Assembly (NCBI RefSeq): GCF_022919095.1
Contig: NZ_CP095073.1
Location: 1,488,001-1,552,000 of the forward strand
DNA length: 64,000 bases
Direction of reading: 5' to 3'
Origin: Halobacillus salinarum
Lineage (GTDB): Bacteria > Bacillota > Bacilli > Bacillales > Halobacillaceae
The number at the start of each line of letters is the position of its first letter. Within the stretch, counting starts at the first letter, position 1. Shown one piece after another: positions 26,729 to 35,514 of the stretch. A program made the translations under genes and the position numbers. Under the pieces are notes generated by a model, which searched no databases, was not told the origin of the DNA, and saw nothing but the letters and a program-made list of their open reading frames with translations.

Positions 26729-28126
26729 ATGGGGTTCTTTTACTATATAAAGAAATATCTTAAAATGTCGAGACGTCAGCGGAAAAGTGAACTAAAATCA
26801 ACCCTTTGGTTTACCCCTCTTTGGTATATCATTGGAGCAGTTTGTTTATCCGTGTTCACTTTTTACCTTGATTATGTAGTTAATGTCAGCTTGTATCTGC
26901 CAGCGGCGATTGGTTTCAGTGGTCAGACGCTGCAGGTGCTTTTGAGTGCACTCGTAGGCGGGGTGCTGACCTTGAGTGCTTTTACCATTAACTCGCTGCT
27001 CGTCGCCTTGACGACGTTCAGCGGTCAATTTTCTTCCAAAATGCTGGTGAACTTTGTCAGTGACCGGGCAACCCAGCACGTGCTCGGTATTTTTAACGGA
27101 AGTTTTATTTACGTGCTCTTAAACTTCTTATACGTAACCCACGAAAAAGATGAGTATATTGTTGCGACGCCTGTCTTTTCCATTTTGACGGCAATTACCG
27201 CTGCCGTGACCTTTATTTATTTTATCAACCATACAGCCACCTGGATGCAGGTTCACAATATCAGCTTCAATATGAATGCCAAGTCCAAATCGGTGCAGGC
27301 TTCACTGGAAAAAGAATTAGGGCCCTACCACCTTGATAAGGAGATAAAGAGGGAGTCACTTCCTCCTGAGTCTAATGGAAAAGTGATAAAAGCCAGCCAA
27401 TCAGGTTATCTTCAAGTCGCTGACTTTTCAAGACTTATTAAACTAGCGAATAAAGATAATATTCTCTTAAGATTCGAAGTTAGAATAGGGGAATTTGTAG
27501 TAGAAGGAACCCCTCTGTTTACGTATTGGGAATACGGGAAAAGTATTCATTCCGACCGCTACTTCAAGTCCATTGAAATCGGCCTCAAACAAACAGAAAT
27601 TCAGGATCTGGAGTATGGGCTGATTAAGCTTGCCGAAGTAGCAATTAAGGCTTTTGGTCATAATGATCCGCTTACCGTTACGAATACGATTCATCAGATT
27701 ACCGATTTGTTGAAAAGCATTGGCCAGTCTACGAATTTCTCTCCTTACCTTTTCGACCAGGAACAGGAGCTGCGGATTATCTTAAATCAAAAAGATTTCC
27801 GCTATCATCTTCATAAGGGGTTTGCTTCCATTCGAGAATATGCTAACCAGAACTCAACAGTGATGACTGAGCTGTTAACGATGGTTTCCCTGCTGAGTAA
27901 AACGATGGATAAGGAGGTTCATAAAGATCTGTGGGAATTTGCCCGCCAGACCATTTTAGGGTTTGATAACTACAGCCTTTATGAAAATGACTGCTTATAT
28001 ATTTTAGAGCAATTATCCGAGCTTGCTAAAAACACGGATAATCAGAAAGATTATCTTTTCCTGCTTGAATACATGCTGCAGCGGGTCAGCTCAAAGAGTG
28101 CCGCCAATGTACCTTCGTCTCTTTAA
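26729..28126 (+). CDS. DUF2254 family membrane protein
   Basis: A 465-residue protein matching DUF2254. The N-terminal half holds four membrane helices (about residues 25-45, 60-85, 110-130, 145-165) with the diagnostic segment VGGVLTLSAFTINSLLVALTTFSGQFSSKML. The C-terminal half is a soluble domain with a conserved SGYLQVADFS...VRIGEFVVEGTPLF part. Function is unknown; it is widespread in bacteria and often a single gene, as here. ATG at 26729 has the weak ribosome binding site GGTGAT. A terminator follows at 28176. Confidence 0.87.
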   Translation: MGFFYYIKKYLKMSRRQRKSELKSTLWFTPLWYIIGAVCLSVFTFYLDYVVNVSLYLPAAIGFSGQTLQVLLSALVGGVLTLSAFTINSLLVALTTFSGQFSSKMLVNFVSDRATQHVLGIFNGSFIYVLLNFLYVTHEKDEYIVATPVFSILTAITAAVTFIYFINHTATWMQVHNISFNMNAKSKSVQASLEKELGPYHLDKEIKRESLPPESNGKVIKASQSGYLQVADFSRLIKLANKDNILLRFEVRIGEFVVEGTPLFTYWEYGKSIHSDRYFKSIEIGLKQTEIQDLEYGLIKLAEVAIKAFGHNDPLTVTNTIHQITDLLKSIGQSTNFSPYLFDQEQELRIILNQKDFRYHLHKGFASIREYANQNSTVMTELLTMVSLLSKTMDKEVHKDLWEFARQTILGFDNYSLYENDCLYILEQLSELAKNTDNQKDYLFLLEYMLQRVSSKSAANVPSSL

Positions 28127-28175
28127 ATGGATAAGTGGTGGCACAATCAAGGCAGATTTGGTTGGGTTCTTCAAT

Positions 28176-28213
28176 AGGGCGGTTATCTATTAAAAGATGA
28201 TCGCCTTTTTATA
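28176..28213 (+). terminator. Rho-independent terminator
   Basis: AGGGCGGTTATCT/AGATGATCGCCT stem, followed by TTTTTATATTT, after the DUF2254 gene. Confidence 0.75.
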
Positions 28214-28330
28214 TTTGAACGGGGGATAAACAGATTTACTCGATTGCTAATCGTATCTAGGTGCGTCATTGTTCCCTTTATTATGTTAAAATTTTCATAT
28301 TAACGAGAATAATAGAAATGAGGTCGTCGC

Positions 28331-29146
28331 TTGGAGTTTGTAACGGAAAAATTAATTTATATTTCTTTATTCATTTTAATAATACATACCATTGAAACTC
28401 TGGCTTATGCTGTGCGCTTATCGGGAGCGCGGGTAGGTTTGATTGCGTCTGCATTGTCTTTATTTAATATCATGGTGATCGTTTCAAGAATGGCCAATAT
28501 GCTGCAGCAACCCTTTACAGGGAGCTTGGTGGATACTGCTCCAAGCTCAAATACTCTATCTTTTCTGGAGCATCAGTACAGGGTTATTATTGGTGCCTCT
28601 ACAATAGGCACGTTAGTGGGGATTATTTTATTACCAACGTTTGTGGCTTTATTTTCAAGAGCGATCATTCATCTATCTCAACAAGGAGGGTCTGTCCCTT
28701 CATTATTTAAGACCATTTTTACACTGGATTATATTAAACGTGGCTTAAACCAGATGCATTTTCCAAATAGAACGTATTTAAAAAACTTTTCATTAGCTCA
28801 CATACCAAAACGATTGTTTTTGATAAATATGCTCGTAACTTCTATTTATACAGTAGGGGTTTTATCAGCGTTGTATGCAGCGCTTCTGGCTCCAGATAGA
28901 AACAATACTGTCATTATGTCTTCAGGTTTAATTAATGGCATAGCTACTATACTGTTAGTGGTGTTTGTGGATCCGAAAATATCAGTGATGGCAGATGACG
29001 TCATTAATAAGCGAGGGAATTATTTAACTTTAAGAAATGCGTCGCTTATGATGGTTACTTCGAGGCTGCTTGGGACCTTACTGGCTCAACTGCTGTTCAT
29101 TCCTGGGGCAGAGTACATTGCATGGTTCACTCAATTTATCGTTTAA
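28331..29146 (+). CDS. amj: Lipid II flippase Amj
   Basis: A 271-residue polytopic membrane protein matching Amj (YdaH), the alternative lipid II flippase that can replace MurJ in Bacillus subtilis. The diagnostic N terminus (LIIHTIETLAYAVRLSGARVG) and VSRMANMLQQPFTGSLVD are clear, and about six or seven membrane helices are visible. It starts at TTG 28331, 8 bases after ATGAGGT. In B. subtilis amj is induced by envelope stress through sigma-M, but I did not find a clear sigma-M promoter here. Monocistronic, or cotranscribed with the lipoprotein that follows 41 bases later. Confidence 0.9.
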   Translation: MEFVTEKLIYISLFILIIHTIETLAYAVRLSGARVGLIASALSLFNIMVIVSRMANMLQQPFTGSLVDTAPSSNTLSFLEHQYRVIIGASTIGTLVGIILLPTFVALFSRAIIHLSQQGGSVPSLFKTIFTLDYIKRGLNQMHFPNRTYLKNFSLAHIPKRLFLINMLVTSIYTVGVLSALYAALLAPDRNNTVIMSSGLINGIATILLVVFVDPKISVMADDVINKRGNYLTLRNASLMMVTSRLLGTLLAQLLFIPGAEYIAWFTQFIV

Positions 29147-29187
29147 CATAAGTAATGGGAAAGGGATAAAAGGGAAGGAGAGAGCTT

Positions 29188-29823
29188 ATGAAGTGGTTTA
29201 CCACCCTCGTCGTAGTGATGCTGCTTTTAGCAGCTTGTACAAATCAAGGAAGCAGCGAATCGAAACAAAAAAATGCAGGCGCTTCTAGTCAGGAAGTGTC
29301 AGCTTCTATTCTAAAGGTTAAACCAGCAAATCTTTCAGAACGTGAAAAGACTCTGGTCAATCAAATGGGGAATGATCACCAAACTTTCTACACAGTTGAT
29401 GGAGAAGTGAAAGAAGGAGATGTACTAGTTACTTCGGTACAGGTTTATAAAAAGGGTGAGAAAGGTGAAGAAGTAATGTCATCTGTTGGCTCAGGCGAAG
29501 AAAAGAAATTCAATAAGGCACTGCACTCGTTCCAGATCCAGCTGGAAAAGAAAGCTGCTTATGTTACCATTGGTTCGCCGAATGGTTATGCAAGGGGCTC
29601 AACGACTATTCCTGGGGACATCGGCAGCTTTCTCTTTGAACAACCGGGAGAGGAAATTAAATTAATAAAAGGGAAACCAATTTATTTGGCGTACTTGATT
29701 GGAACGAGTAAGAATACATTAACCACACCATTACATGAGGACTTGACAACTTTGCCAAAATCAGTAAAAGACGCAGAATTTGCGCTCGTTTTTATATTGG
29801 AATTGAAAGATGAGGAATCTTAG
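29188..29823 (+). CDS. Predicted lipoprotein, hypothetical
   Basis: A 211-residue protein with a short lipoprotein signal peptide (MKWFTTLVVVMLLLAACTN; lipobox LAAC, Cys17) and a Ser/Gln/Lys-rich linker to about residue 38. The rest is a beta-rich domain, followed by the PGDIGSFLFEQPGEEI segment. No catalytic motif seen. AAGGAGAGAGCTT precedes ATG. It is probably anchored to the outer face of the membrane. Not recognised as a named family. Confidence 0.75.
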   Translation: MKWFTTLVVVMLLLAACTNQGSSESKQKNAGASSQEVSASILKVKPANLSEREKTLVNQMGNDHQTFYTVDGEVKEGDVLVTSVQVYKKGEKGEEVMSSVGSGEEKKFNKALHSFQIQLEKKAAYVTIGSPNGYARGSTTIPGDIGSFLFEQPGEEIKLIKGKPIYLAYLIGTSKNTLTTPLHEDLTTLPKSVKDAEFALVFILELKDEES

Positions 29824-29898
29824 TTAAAAGTGTCTCGAAAATAAGGTAATGGTTCAAGGCTGCTATAACTTTAATTTAGTTAAACAGGGAGTGCGACT

Positions 29899-30495
29899 AT
29901 GGAAAATAACATTTTTGAACAGTTGGCCAAAAAATATGATACGGAAGAAAGAAGGAAATTAGCCCAAGTTATAGCTGAGGAAGTAAGACAAGCATTACTA
30001 AATCTTAAAACAAAATCGCTGCTGGACTATGGAAGTGGAACGGGTTTAGTTAGCTTACAAATCGCAGATTTAGTAAATTCTGTTTTGTTAGTAGACTCTT
30101 CGGCACAAATGCTGGAGGTGGCACAAGCTAAGATCACTAACGAGAGCATTTTCAACGCAAAAGTACGCTGCTCGGATTTTACTAAAGAAACTCCTGAACT
30201 GAAGACAGATATCGTTTTAATGTCCCTCGTGCTTCTTCATATACCTGATACTAAGAAAATTTTACAAAAGTTATTCACCGTTTTGAATGACGGGGGCAGG
30301 CTGATCATTGTTGATTTTGATAAAAACGATCAAATCGATCATCCAAAGGTTCATAATGGTTTTCTCCATGAGGAACTGAAAAAAACCTTATCTGAAGTTG
30401 GATTTAAATCAAATGAAATCAAGACCTTCTTCCATGGGGAACATATTTTTATGAATCAAGATGCCTCGATGTTTATATCCAGTAGTATAAAGTGA
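29899..30495 (+). CDS. Class I SAM-dependent methyltransferase
   Basis: A 198-residue methyltransferase. Motif I is LLDYGSGTGLVSLQIAD (residues 40-56), the acidic end of beta-2 is LLVDSSAQML, and motif IV (VLMSLVLLHIPD) is near residue 115. The post-I and C-terminal beta-hairpin match small-molecule O- or C-methyltransferases of the UbiE/Tam kind. CAGGGAGTGCGACT precedes ATG. No operon partner, so no substrate is implied. Confidence 0.85.
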   Translation: MENNIFEQLAKKYDTEERRKLAQVIAEEVRQALLNLKTKSLLDYGSGTGLVSLQIADLVNSVLLVDSSAQMLEVAQAKITNESIFNAKVRCSDFTKETPELKTDIVLMSLVLLHIPDTKKILQKLFTVLNDGGRLIIVDFDKNDQIDHPKVHNGFLHEELKKTLSEVGFKSNEIKTFFHGEHIFMNQDASMFISSSIK

Positions 30496-30847
30496 GCAGA
30501 TGGTTACTATTATGAATCACAATCGCATTGCAACAGGTTAAATGACTATTCCTTCGTTTATGAGCTTCCAATGAAAAAAATGGAGTTACAATATATGACA
30601 CAGCTAAAGTCAGCATTTCATGCTGGCTTTTATTATGCTGAAAAGGGGGTTGAGTGATTATCTCACATAAGGAAGCTTTTCTTTCGGAAGGTTATTTTCA
30701 GTTTTTAGCGAAATAGAATGACAAACAAACTTATCAAGAATACGGGAGATGGCAAATTCATCGGTGGATAGGTGGGAATGTATGAAGTGTCTCACAACAT
30801 GCAGGTGTGATCGGTTATTTTAAAGATGAAATAATGGGGGAATGGTT
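30496..30847. other. Intergenic stretch
   Basis: About 350 bases with the terminator at 30608-30634 and then AT-rich sequence. Short open frames exist at about 30717-30800, but none has a ribosome binding site or recognisable residues. Confidence 0.45.
30608..30634 (+). terminator. Rho-independent terminator
   Basis: AGTCAGCAT/ATGCTGGCT stem with a 4-base loop and TTTTATTAT tail. Confidence 0.8.
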
Positions 30848-31473
30848 ATGTCAGTAGTGAATGAATTAGCTTCACAACTCAGTAGAAAGGATGAAGAGCC
30901 TAATATAACGTTGGCTCATAAGTTAGCTGAAGAGGATAATCATGCAGGTATTGAAGAAATAATGGAAAACCTATCCTCCAAGGATAAAAAGATACAGTAT
31001 GATTGTATTAAAGTGGCGTATGAAATTGGACAAGTTAACCCAGTACTGATAAGCAAGTATGCCATCCAATTTATTGAGCTGCTAAGGAGCCGCAATAATC
31101 GTTTAGTGTGGGGGGTATGACTGCAATAGCAACCATTACTGATGAAGCATCAGAAACACTTATGGCTCATCTTGACACAATAAAAAATGCCATGAAAATT
31201 GGTTCGGTTATTACAGTCGATAAAGGAGTTCTTACTCTTGCGAAGCTTGCAGCTGTTAGTAGAGAAAACAATGATGCGATTTTTCCATTTTTACTCCATC
31301 ACCTTGAAAATTGCAGACCAAAGGAAATTCCTCAGCATGCTGAAAGCACTCTTATTGCCGTAACAATTGAAAATAAAGAGGATCTTTTAAAGGTGTTACG
31401 AAAAAGAGAAACATACCTTACCGCTCCTCAGCTGAAAAGAGTTAGAAGAATCTATAAAACATTAGATGCTTAA
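30848..31473 (+). pseudogene. HEAT-repeat-like protein, frameshifted at a G run
   Basis: Two overlapping frames together encode one helical-repeat protein of about 208 residues. The first ends at 31120 just after ...RSRNNRLVWGV; the second carries on as GGMTAIATITDEASETL, so the expected junction is RLVWGGMTAIATI. Restoring one G to the GGGGGG at 31110-31115 joins them exactly. Helical repeats of the HEAT/ARM kind (NLSSKDKKIQYDCIKVAYEIG, then VLTLAKLAAVSR) are visible. GGGGG lies 7 bases before the ATG at 30848. This may be a sequencing artefact, in which case the gene is intact. Function unknown. Confidence 0.7.
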
Positions 31474-31497
31474 TTAATTATCTATGGAGGTGATCTT

Positions 31498-31752
31498 ATG
31501 AAAGAATATAAAAAGTGTCAAAGCTGTGCCATGCCGTTAAAAAATATCGAGGATCGAGGAACTGAGCATAATTTAGAGAAAAGTTCTATGTACTGCACGC
31601 ACTGCTATCAAGCAGGAGAATTTACGAACGAGGACATATCTGTTGATGAAATGAAACAACTTGTAAAAAACAAATGCATCGAAATGGGTTTTCCAAAGTT
31701 TTTGGCTGGACTATATGTGAAAAATCTTCATAAATTGGAGAGGTGGAATTAG
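31498..31752 (+). CDS. Putative zinc-ribbon protein
   Basis: An 84-residue protein with Cys residues in two pairs, C-x2-C (CQSC) at the N terminus and C-x2-C (CTHC) about 25 residues later, matching the putative zinc-ribbon family in which a short C-terminal helical part follows (VDEMKQLVKNKCIEMGFP). GGAGGTGATCTT precedes ATG. It lies 24 bases after the HEAT-repeat gene and is probably cotranscribed. Role unknown; such proteins often accompany regulators or methyltransferases. Confidence 0.82.
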   Translation: MKEYKKCQSCAMPLKNIEDRGTEHNLEKSSMYCTHCYQAGEFTNEDISVDEMKQLVKNKCIEMGFPKFLAGLYVKNLHKLERWN

Positions 31753-31852
31753 TCATGACTTACAGGATGAAACAAGGAAAAATTGTTTATTTTTATCAGA
31801 GAATGCTATGAACAGAGAGGAAATACATTTAACGGGTATGTAATCTATCAGG

Positions 31853-31890
31853 CCACACATTCTTCGTAAAAAAAGGTGTGTGGTTTTTTT
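31853..31890 (+). terminator. Rho-independent terminator
   Basis: CCACACA/TGTGTGG stem followed by TTTTTTTA. Confidence 0.82.
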
Positions 31891-32052
31891 ACATGAAGAC
31901 GAATAATGAAGTGAACAGGCTAAACCTTTCTCCTTTGGAATTGTAGATAAATATCTGCTATGATAAGTCCATTGTTAATAAGACTTACACATAATCATGT
32001 TCCCAAGAGCAGCGATTTTTTGCTGGATCCTTTCCGAATGGAGGCTTTATTC

Positions 32053-33192
32053 TTGAATGCGATCGGAAAAATATTTGGAAAAATGACTTACAAACAATTG
32101 ATTATTTATACTTTAATAGGACTTTTCATTGCCGGCTCCGTTTTATTTGTGAATCACAATAGTTCTTTCTACAAACGAACGGTAGCCCAGGTTGTAGATA
32201 CCAAGGTGGAAGATTCGAATCAAGTGAAGGATGTTCATGATAATAAAGATCAGGTATTCAAACAGAGCATCACAGCTGAAATTAAAAATGGGAAAGAAAA
32301 AGGTAAAGAAGTGCACTTAACGAATAAGTACTCTTCGTCTGGTGCTTATGATCAAGAATACCGAGTCGGAAATGAATTGTTTATTTCCATTGATAATAAA
32401 TCAAAGGAAAAAGGGCAGTTAACTGGTTCGATCACAGATGTGAAACGGGACAAGTATGTTCTGCTTGTAGGATGGATTTTTATCTTAACTTTACTGATTG
32501 TTGGAAAGAAACGAGGTTTTTTCTCCATGATCAGCTTGGCGGTCAACGTCTCCTTAATCTCCATTGCATTGGACGTTTATGTGAATCACTCAGACACCAG
32601 TCTGTTATGGATTTGCAGTATATTGGTAGTTTTATTTACCATCATTTCTTTACTGCTCCTGAATGGTTTCAATGAAATGACCTATGCCGCGATTGCAGCA
32701 ACACTGCTGGGCATCTTATTATCATTATCTATCACTTATGGCACGATCAAGCTTACGGATGGAAGTGGTTTGAGATATGAAGAGATGCAGTTTCTGACCA
32801 GGCCCTATGAAGTGGTGTTTATGGCAGGGCTGTTTATCGGTTCGTTAGGGGCAGTAATGGATGTGGCTATTACCATTGCATCGTCTATTTTTGGCCTCTA
32901 TGAAAAGAATCGCAACGTAAGCATAAAGGCTCTGAGAAAATCCGGTATGGACATAGGAAAAGACGTTATGGGAACGTTGACCAACATTTTGTTTTTTGTT
33001 TACGTAAGCGGTTCTATACCCTCGATGATCTTGTATTTAAAAAATGCTTCAGCTCTAGGGTTTACTCTTTCTATGAACCTTTCCTTGGAATTTGCCCGTG
33101 CCCTGGCTGGAGGAATTGGTATCGTATTAACCATTCCAATAGCCGTGTACACTTCTGTATTATTCGTCAATCGAAAGAGGAATAGACTATGA
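32053..33192 (+). CDS. YibE/F family membrane protein
   Basis: A 379-residue protein. The start is TTG 32053, 8 bases after GGAGG; the longer frame begins 31 codons upstream without a ribosome binding site. One N-terminal helix (about 18-38) is followed by an extracytoplasmic domain of about 110 residues containing EIKNGKEKGKEVHL, then seven membrane helices. The YibE/F-defining segment, SLGAVMDVAITIASSIFGLYEKN followed by GKDVMGTLTNILFF, is clear. The function of the family is unknown. The last four bases overlap the next gene, which encodes a shorter relative. Confidence 0.87.
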   Translation: MNAIGKIFGKMTYKQLIIYTLIGLFIAGSVLFVNHNSSFYKRTVAQVVDTKVEDSNQVKDVHDNKDQVFKQSITAEIKNGKEKGKEVHLTNKYSSSGAYDQEYRVGNELFISIDNKSKEKGQLTGSITDVKRDKYVLLVGWIFILTLLIVGKKRGFFSMISLAVNVSLISIALDVYVNHSDTSLLWICSILVVLFTIISLLLLNGFNEMTYAAIAATLLGILLSLSITYGTIKLTDGSGLRYEEMQFLTRPYEVVFMAGLFIGSLGAVMDVAITIASSIFGLYEKNRNVSIKALRKSGMDIGKDVMGTLTNILFFVYVSGSIPSMILYLKNASALGFTLSMNLSLEFARALAGGIGIVLTIPIAVYTSVLFVNRKRNRL

Positions 33193-33977
33193 ATGTATTA
33201 TTACTATTGTCCGTCATTTTATTGCTTTTGATGATTAGTATAGGTGGAACGAAGGGCGCGTTGTCTTTTGTTTCTTTGTTTTTTAATTTTGGCGTGCTCA
33301 TGATCACAGTCTTTTTTATGATGGATTCGGACATGGATCCGATCTTTATCACAATGATTGCCTGCGCCGTCATTAGCTGTATTAACTTGTTCTTCATTAA
33401 TGAAGTGAATAGGAAAACTGCCACAGCGTTCCTTTCTACGCTTATCACGATCATTGTATTACTATTATTGATTGATATTGTAACGAACATTGCCATGATT
33501 CAAGGCTTCAGTGAAGAACAATCAGAGGAGCTTGCTCCTTATTCTCTTTATATCGGTGTGGATTTTGTCAAAATTGGAGCCTCTGTCATTATTATGAGCA
33601 CTATAGGTGCGATAACAGAAGTAGCGATATCCATTACATCTTCCATGGGAGAAACCTTGAACCACCATCCTTCTATCAGCAGGAAAAATTTATTTCTATC
33701 TGGAATGAGGATTGGGAAGGACATTTTGGGGACGGATACTAACACGTTATTCTTTGCTTTTTTTGGCGGCTATTTAGCCCTGCTTATTTGGTTTAAAGAT
33801 TTGGACTATTCGATTGGAGAAATCGTAAATTCGAAAATCTTCAGTAGTGAGATGATTACTATTTTCTGTGCTGGAATTGGTGTCGCTTTAATTATTCCGG
33901 TTACGGCGTGGATCAATGCCTATTTTGCAATTAAGGCAAGGGATAAGCAGCAAAGATCGGAAGTAAGCGAAGAATAG
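33189..33977 (+). CDS. YibE/F family membrane protein, short partner
   Basis: A 262-residue polytopic protein with the YibE/F core (STIGAITEVAISITSSMGETLNHHP, then GKDILGTDTNTLFFAFFGGYLALLIW) but without the extracytoplasmic domain of the upstream protein. About seven membrane helices. The ATGA overlap suggests coupled translation and a heteromeric complex. Paired long and short YibE/F genes are a recurring arrangement in Firmicutes. A transporter-like role is likely, with unknown cargo. Confidence 0.87.
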   Translation: MNVLLLLSVILLLLMISIGGTKGALSFVSLFFNFGVLMITVFFMMDSDMDPIFITMIACAVISCINLFFINEVNRKTATAFLSTLITIIVLLLLIDIVTNIAMIQGFSEEQSEELAPYSLYIGVDFVKIGASVIIMSTIGAITEVAISITSSMGETLNHHPSISRKNLFLSGMRIGKDILGTDTNTLFFAFFGGYLALLIWFKDLDYSIGEIVNSKIFSSEMITIFCAGIGVALIIPVTAWINAYFAIKARDKQQRSEVSEE

Positions 33978-34051
33978 AAAATTTAGAGGAACGAAAATCT
34001 GGAAATTGTGGAATAATAATCGGAATGAATAAATAGAAAGGTGCTGATCAT

Positions 34052-35092
34052 ATGAAAGCAGTACAAGTAACAGGATATGGAGATGTCGATCAGTTAAAAG
34101 TGGTAGAAATCCCGATACCCGAACCTAAAGAACATGAAGTTCTTATTAAAGTCAAAGCTTGCGCCATTAACAACACAGAAATCTGGATGAGAGAAGGAGC
34201 CTACGGGACCGGCTCTAAATCCGGATGGAGACCTGAGGGCGTGCAATTTCCTCGTATCCCTGGCTCAGACATCACGGGAGAAATCGTAAAAACAGGGAGA
34301 AAAGTAAGTGAGACTATGGTGGGGAAAAATGTAGTGTTATTCCCTTTTACTTCTAGTGGAGAAGAAGGGGTTGAACATATTTCGGAGGATATGTCTTTTA
34401 TTGGCTCCGAATACGACGGGGGTTATGCGGAATACGTGGCGTGGCCGGCTGAGCTTTGTTTTGATATGCCGCTTGCTGACTATGCCGAAAGTGCTGTGTT
34501 TTCAGTGAGCGGGTTAACGGCCTGGCATATGGTTAAGCAGATCGGAGTTAAGCACGGTGAGACGGTGATGGTTACAGGGGCAAATGGTGGTGTTGGATCA
34601 TTAAATGTCCAAATAGCTTCTAAGGTTTTTGGCGCCAAGGTAATTGCGGTTATCGGTGATTTGGATAGCAAGAAGAAAATGGAGGATTTAGGCGCCGACT
34701 ATGTTGTCTCCTATAAATCTGATGAACTTGCTGAAACCATTTTAGAGATTAACGGAGGACCGGTTGACTCCGTTTTGGATGTGGTTGGAGATGCTTTGTT
34801 TTCCACTTCTCTCCATGTTCTAAAGAAAGGTGGGAAGTTCTGTATATCAGGATCAGCAGGCGGACAGCAAACAAATCTTGATTTTAGAACTCTATATCTT
34901 AAGCACATTACGATGTATGGGTCTGTGCTGGGCACTAGAGCTGAGTTTAAAGACATGCTCCAATCGATTTCCGCAGGGAAAATCAAACCGGTTATTGATC
35001 AAACGTTCCCACTTGAAAAAGCTAAAGAAGCTCAAAATTACTTTAAAAACAAAGGGAAATTAGGAAAAATTTTATTACTGCCTGAAGGGTAG
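34052..35092 (+). CDS. Zinc-type alcohol dehydrogenase-like / quinone oxidoreductase (MDR)
   Basis: A 346-residue medium-chain dehydrogenase. The GroES-like N-terminal domain (to about residue 150) has PGSDITGEIVKTG; the Rossmann domain has VMVTGANGGVGSLNVQIASKVFGAKVIAVIG, an NADPH-type motif. The catalytic-zinc Cys/His set of true alcohol dehydrogenases is not seen, pointing to the zinc-independent quinone oxidoreductase/enoyl reductase group. GAAAGGTGCTGATC precedes ATG. Probably reduces quinones or enones with NADPH. It is flanked by a strong terminator; no AdhR-type operator was found upstream. Confidence 0.88.
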   Translation: MKAVQVTGYGDVDQLKVVEIPIPEPKEHEVLIKVKACAINNTEIWMREGAYGTGSKSGWRPEGVQFPRIPGSDITGEIVKTGRKVSETMVGKNVVLFPFTSSGEEGVEHISEDMSFIGSEYDGGYAEYVAWPAELCFDMPLADYAESAVFSVSGLTAWHMVKQIGVKHGETVMVTGANGGVGSLNVQIASKVFGAKVIAVIGDLDSKKKMEDLGADYVVSYKSDELAETILEINGGPVDSVLDVVGDALFSTSLHVLKKGGKFCISGSAGGQQTNLDFRTLYLKHITMYGSVLGTRAEFKDMLQSISAGKIKPVIDQTFPLEKAKEAQNYFKNKGKLGKILLLPEG

Positions 35093-35113
35093 AACGATCG
35101 ATTTGTTTTTATG

Positions 35114-35163
35114 AACCCAGGAGTCAAACTACAGCGAGGAGTTTGACTCCTGGGTTTATTTAA
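35114..35163 (+). terminator. Rho-independent terminator
   Basis: AACCCAGGAGTCAAACT/AGTTTGACTCCTGGGTT, a perfect 17-bp stem with TATTT tail. Confidence 0.85.
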
Positions 35164-35306
35164 AGAAACGACCTGCATGTAAGTCTTGGCGCGATTTTGA
35201 AGTGAATACGGAATCTAATACAAAGTTTTTCTATTCAAATAGGTTTATTTCCATAGTGTGCCGGGAAACAGTGCATATAACCTAATTCCAAGAAAGGATG
35301 AGTACT

Positions 35307-35474
35307 ATGGCAAGAAATGCACAGTATCAACCAATTCGAGGAGAAAAGGTGGAGCTGTCTGACGCTCAAGAGGTTCATTATGCTAAAGAGTTTAAACAAG
35401 CGGATATCGCAGGTGGATATCGTAAACCTCGCGTCAAAGAAGCAAAAAATGAAAATCCTAATCTGAAAGAGTAA
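35307..35474 (+). CDS. Small hydrophilic protein, possibly YfhE-like
   Basis: A 55-residue protein with a clear ribosome binding site (AAGAAAGGATG, 6 bases before ATG) and a terminator right after its stop. It is polar and charged, with a central segment DAQEVHYAKEFKQADIAGGY and a Lys/Asn-rich tail. That central segment reminds me of small YfhE-like or spore-associated Bacillus proteins, but I am not certain. A promoter-like region and its own terminator support a real monocistronic gene. Confidence 0.68.
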   Translation: MARNAQYQPIRGEKVELSDAQEVHYAKEFKQADIAGGYRKPRVKEAKNENPNLKE

Positions 35475-35502
35475 AAGCAGCTGGTTGTCAGCTGCTTTTT
35501 TC
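35475..35502. terminator. Rho-independent terminator between convergent genes
   Basis: AAAAGCAGCTG/CAGCTGCTTTTTT hairpin with T tracts on both sides. Confidence 0.85.
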
Positions 35503-35514
35503 TATTGAGCTATA

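Noticed and set aside
31110-31115. Six-G run as a phase-variation switch in the HEAT-repeat gene
   Set aside because: Too short for efficient slippage and matched by two similar losses elsewhere, so sequencing error or simple mutation is more likely.
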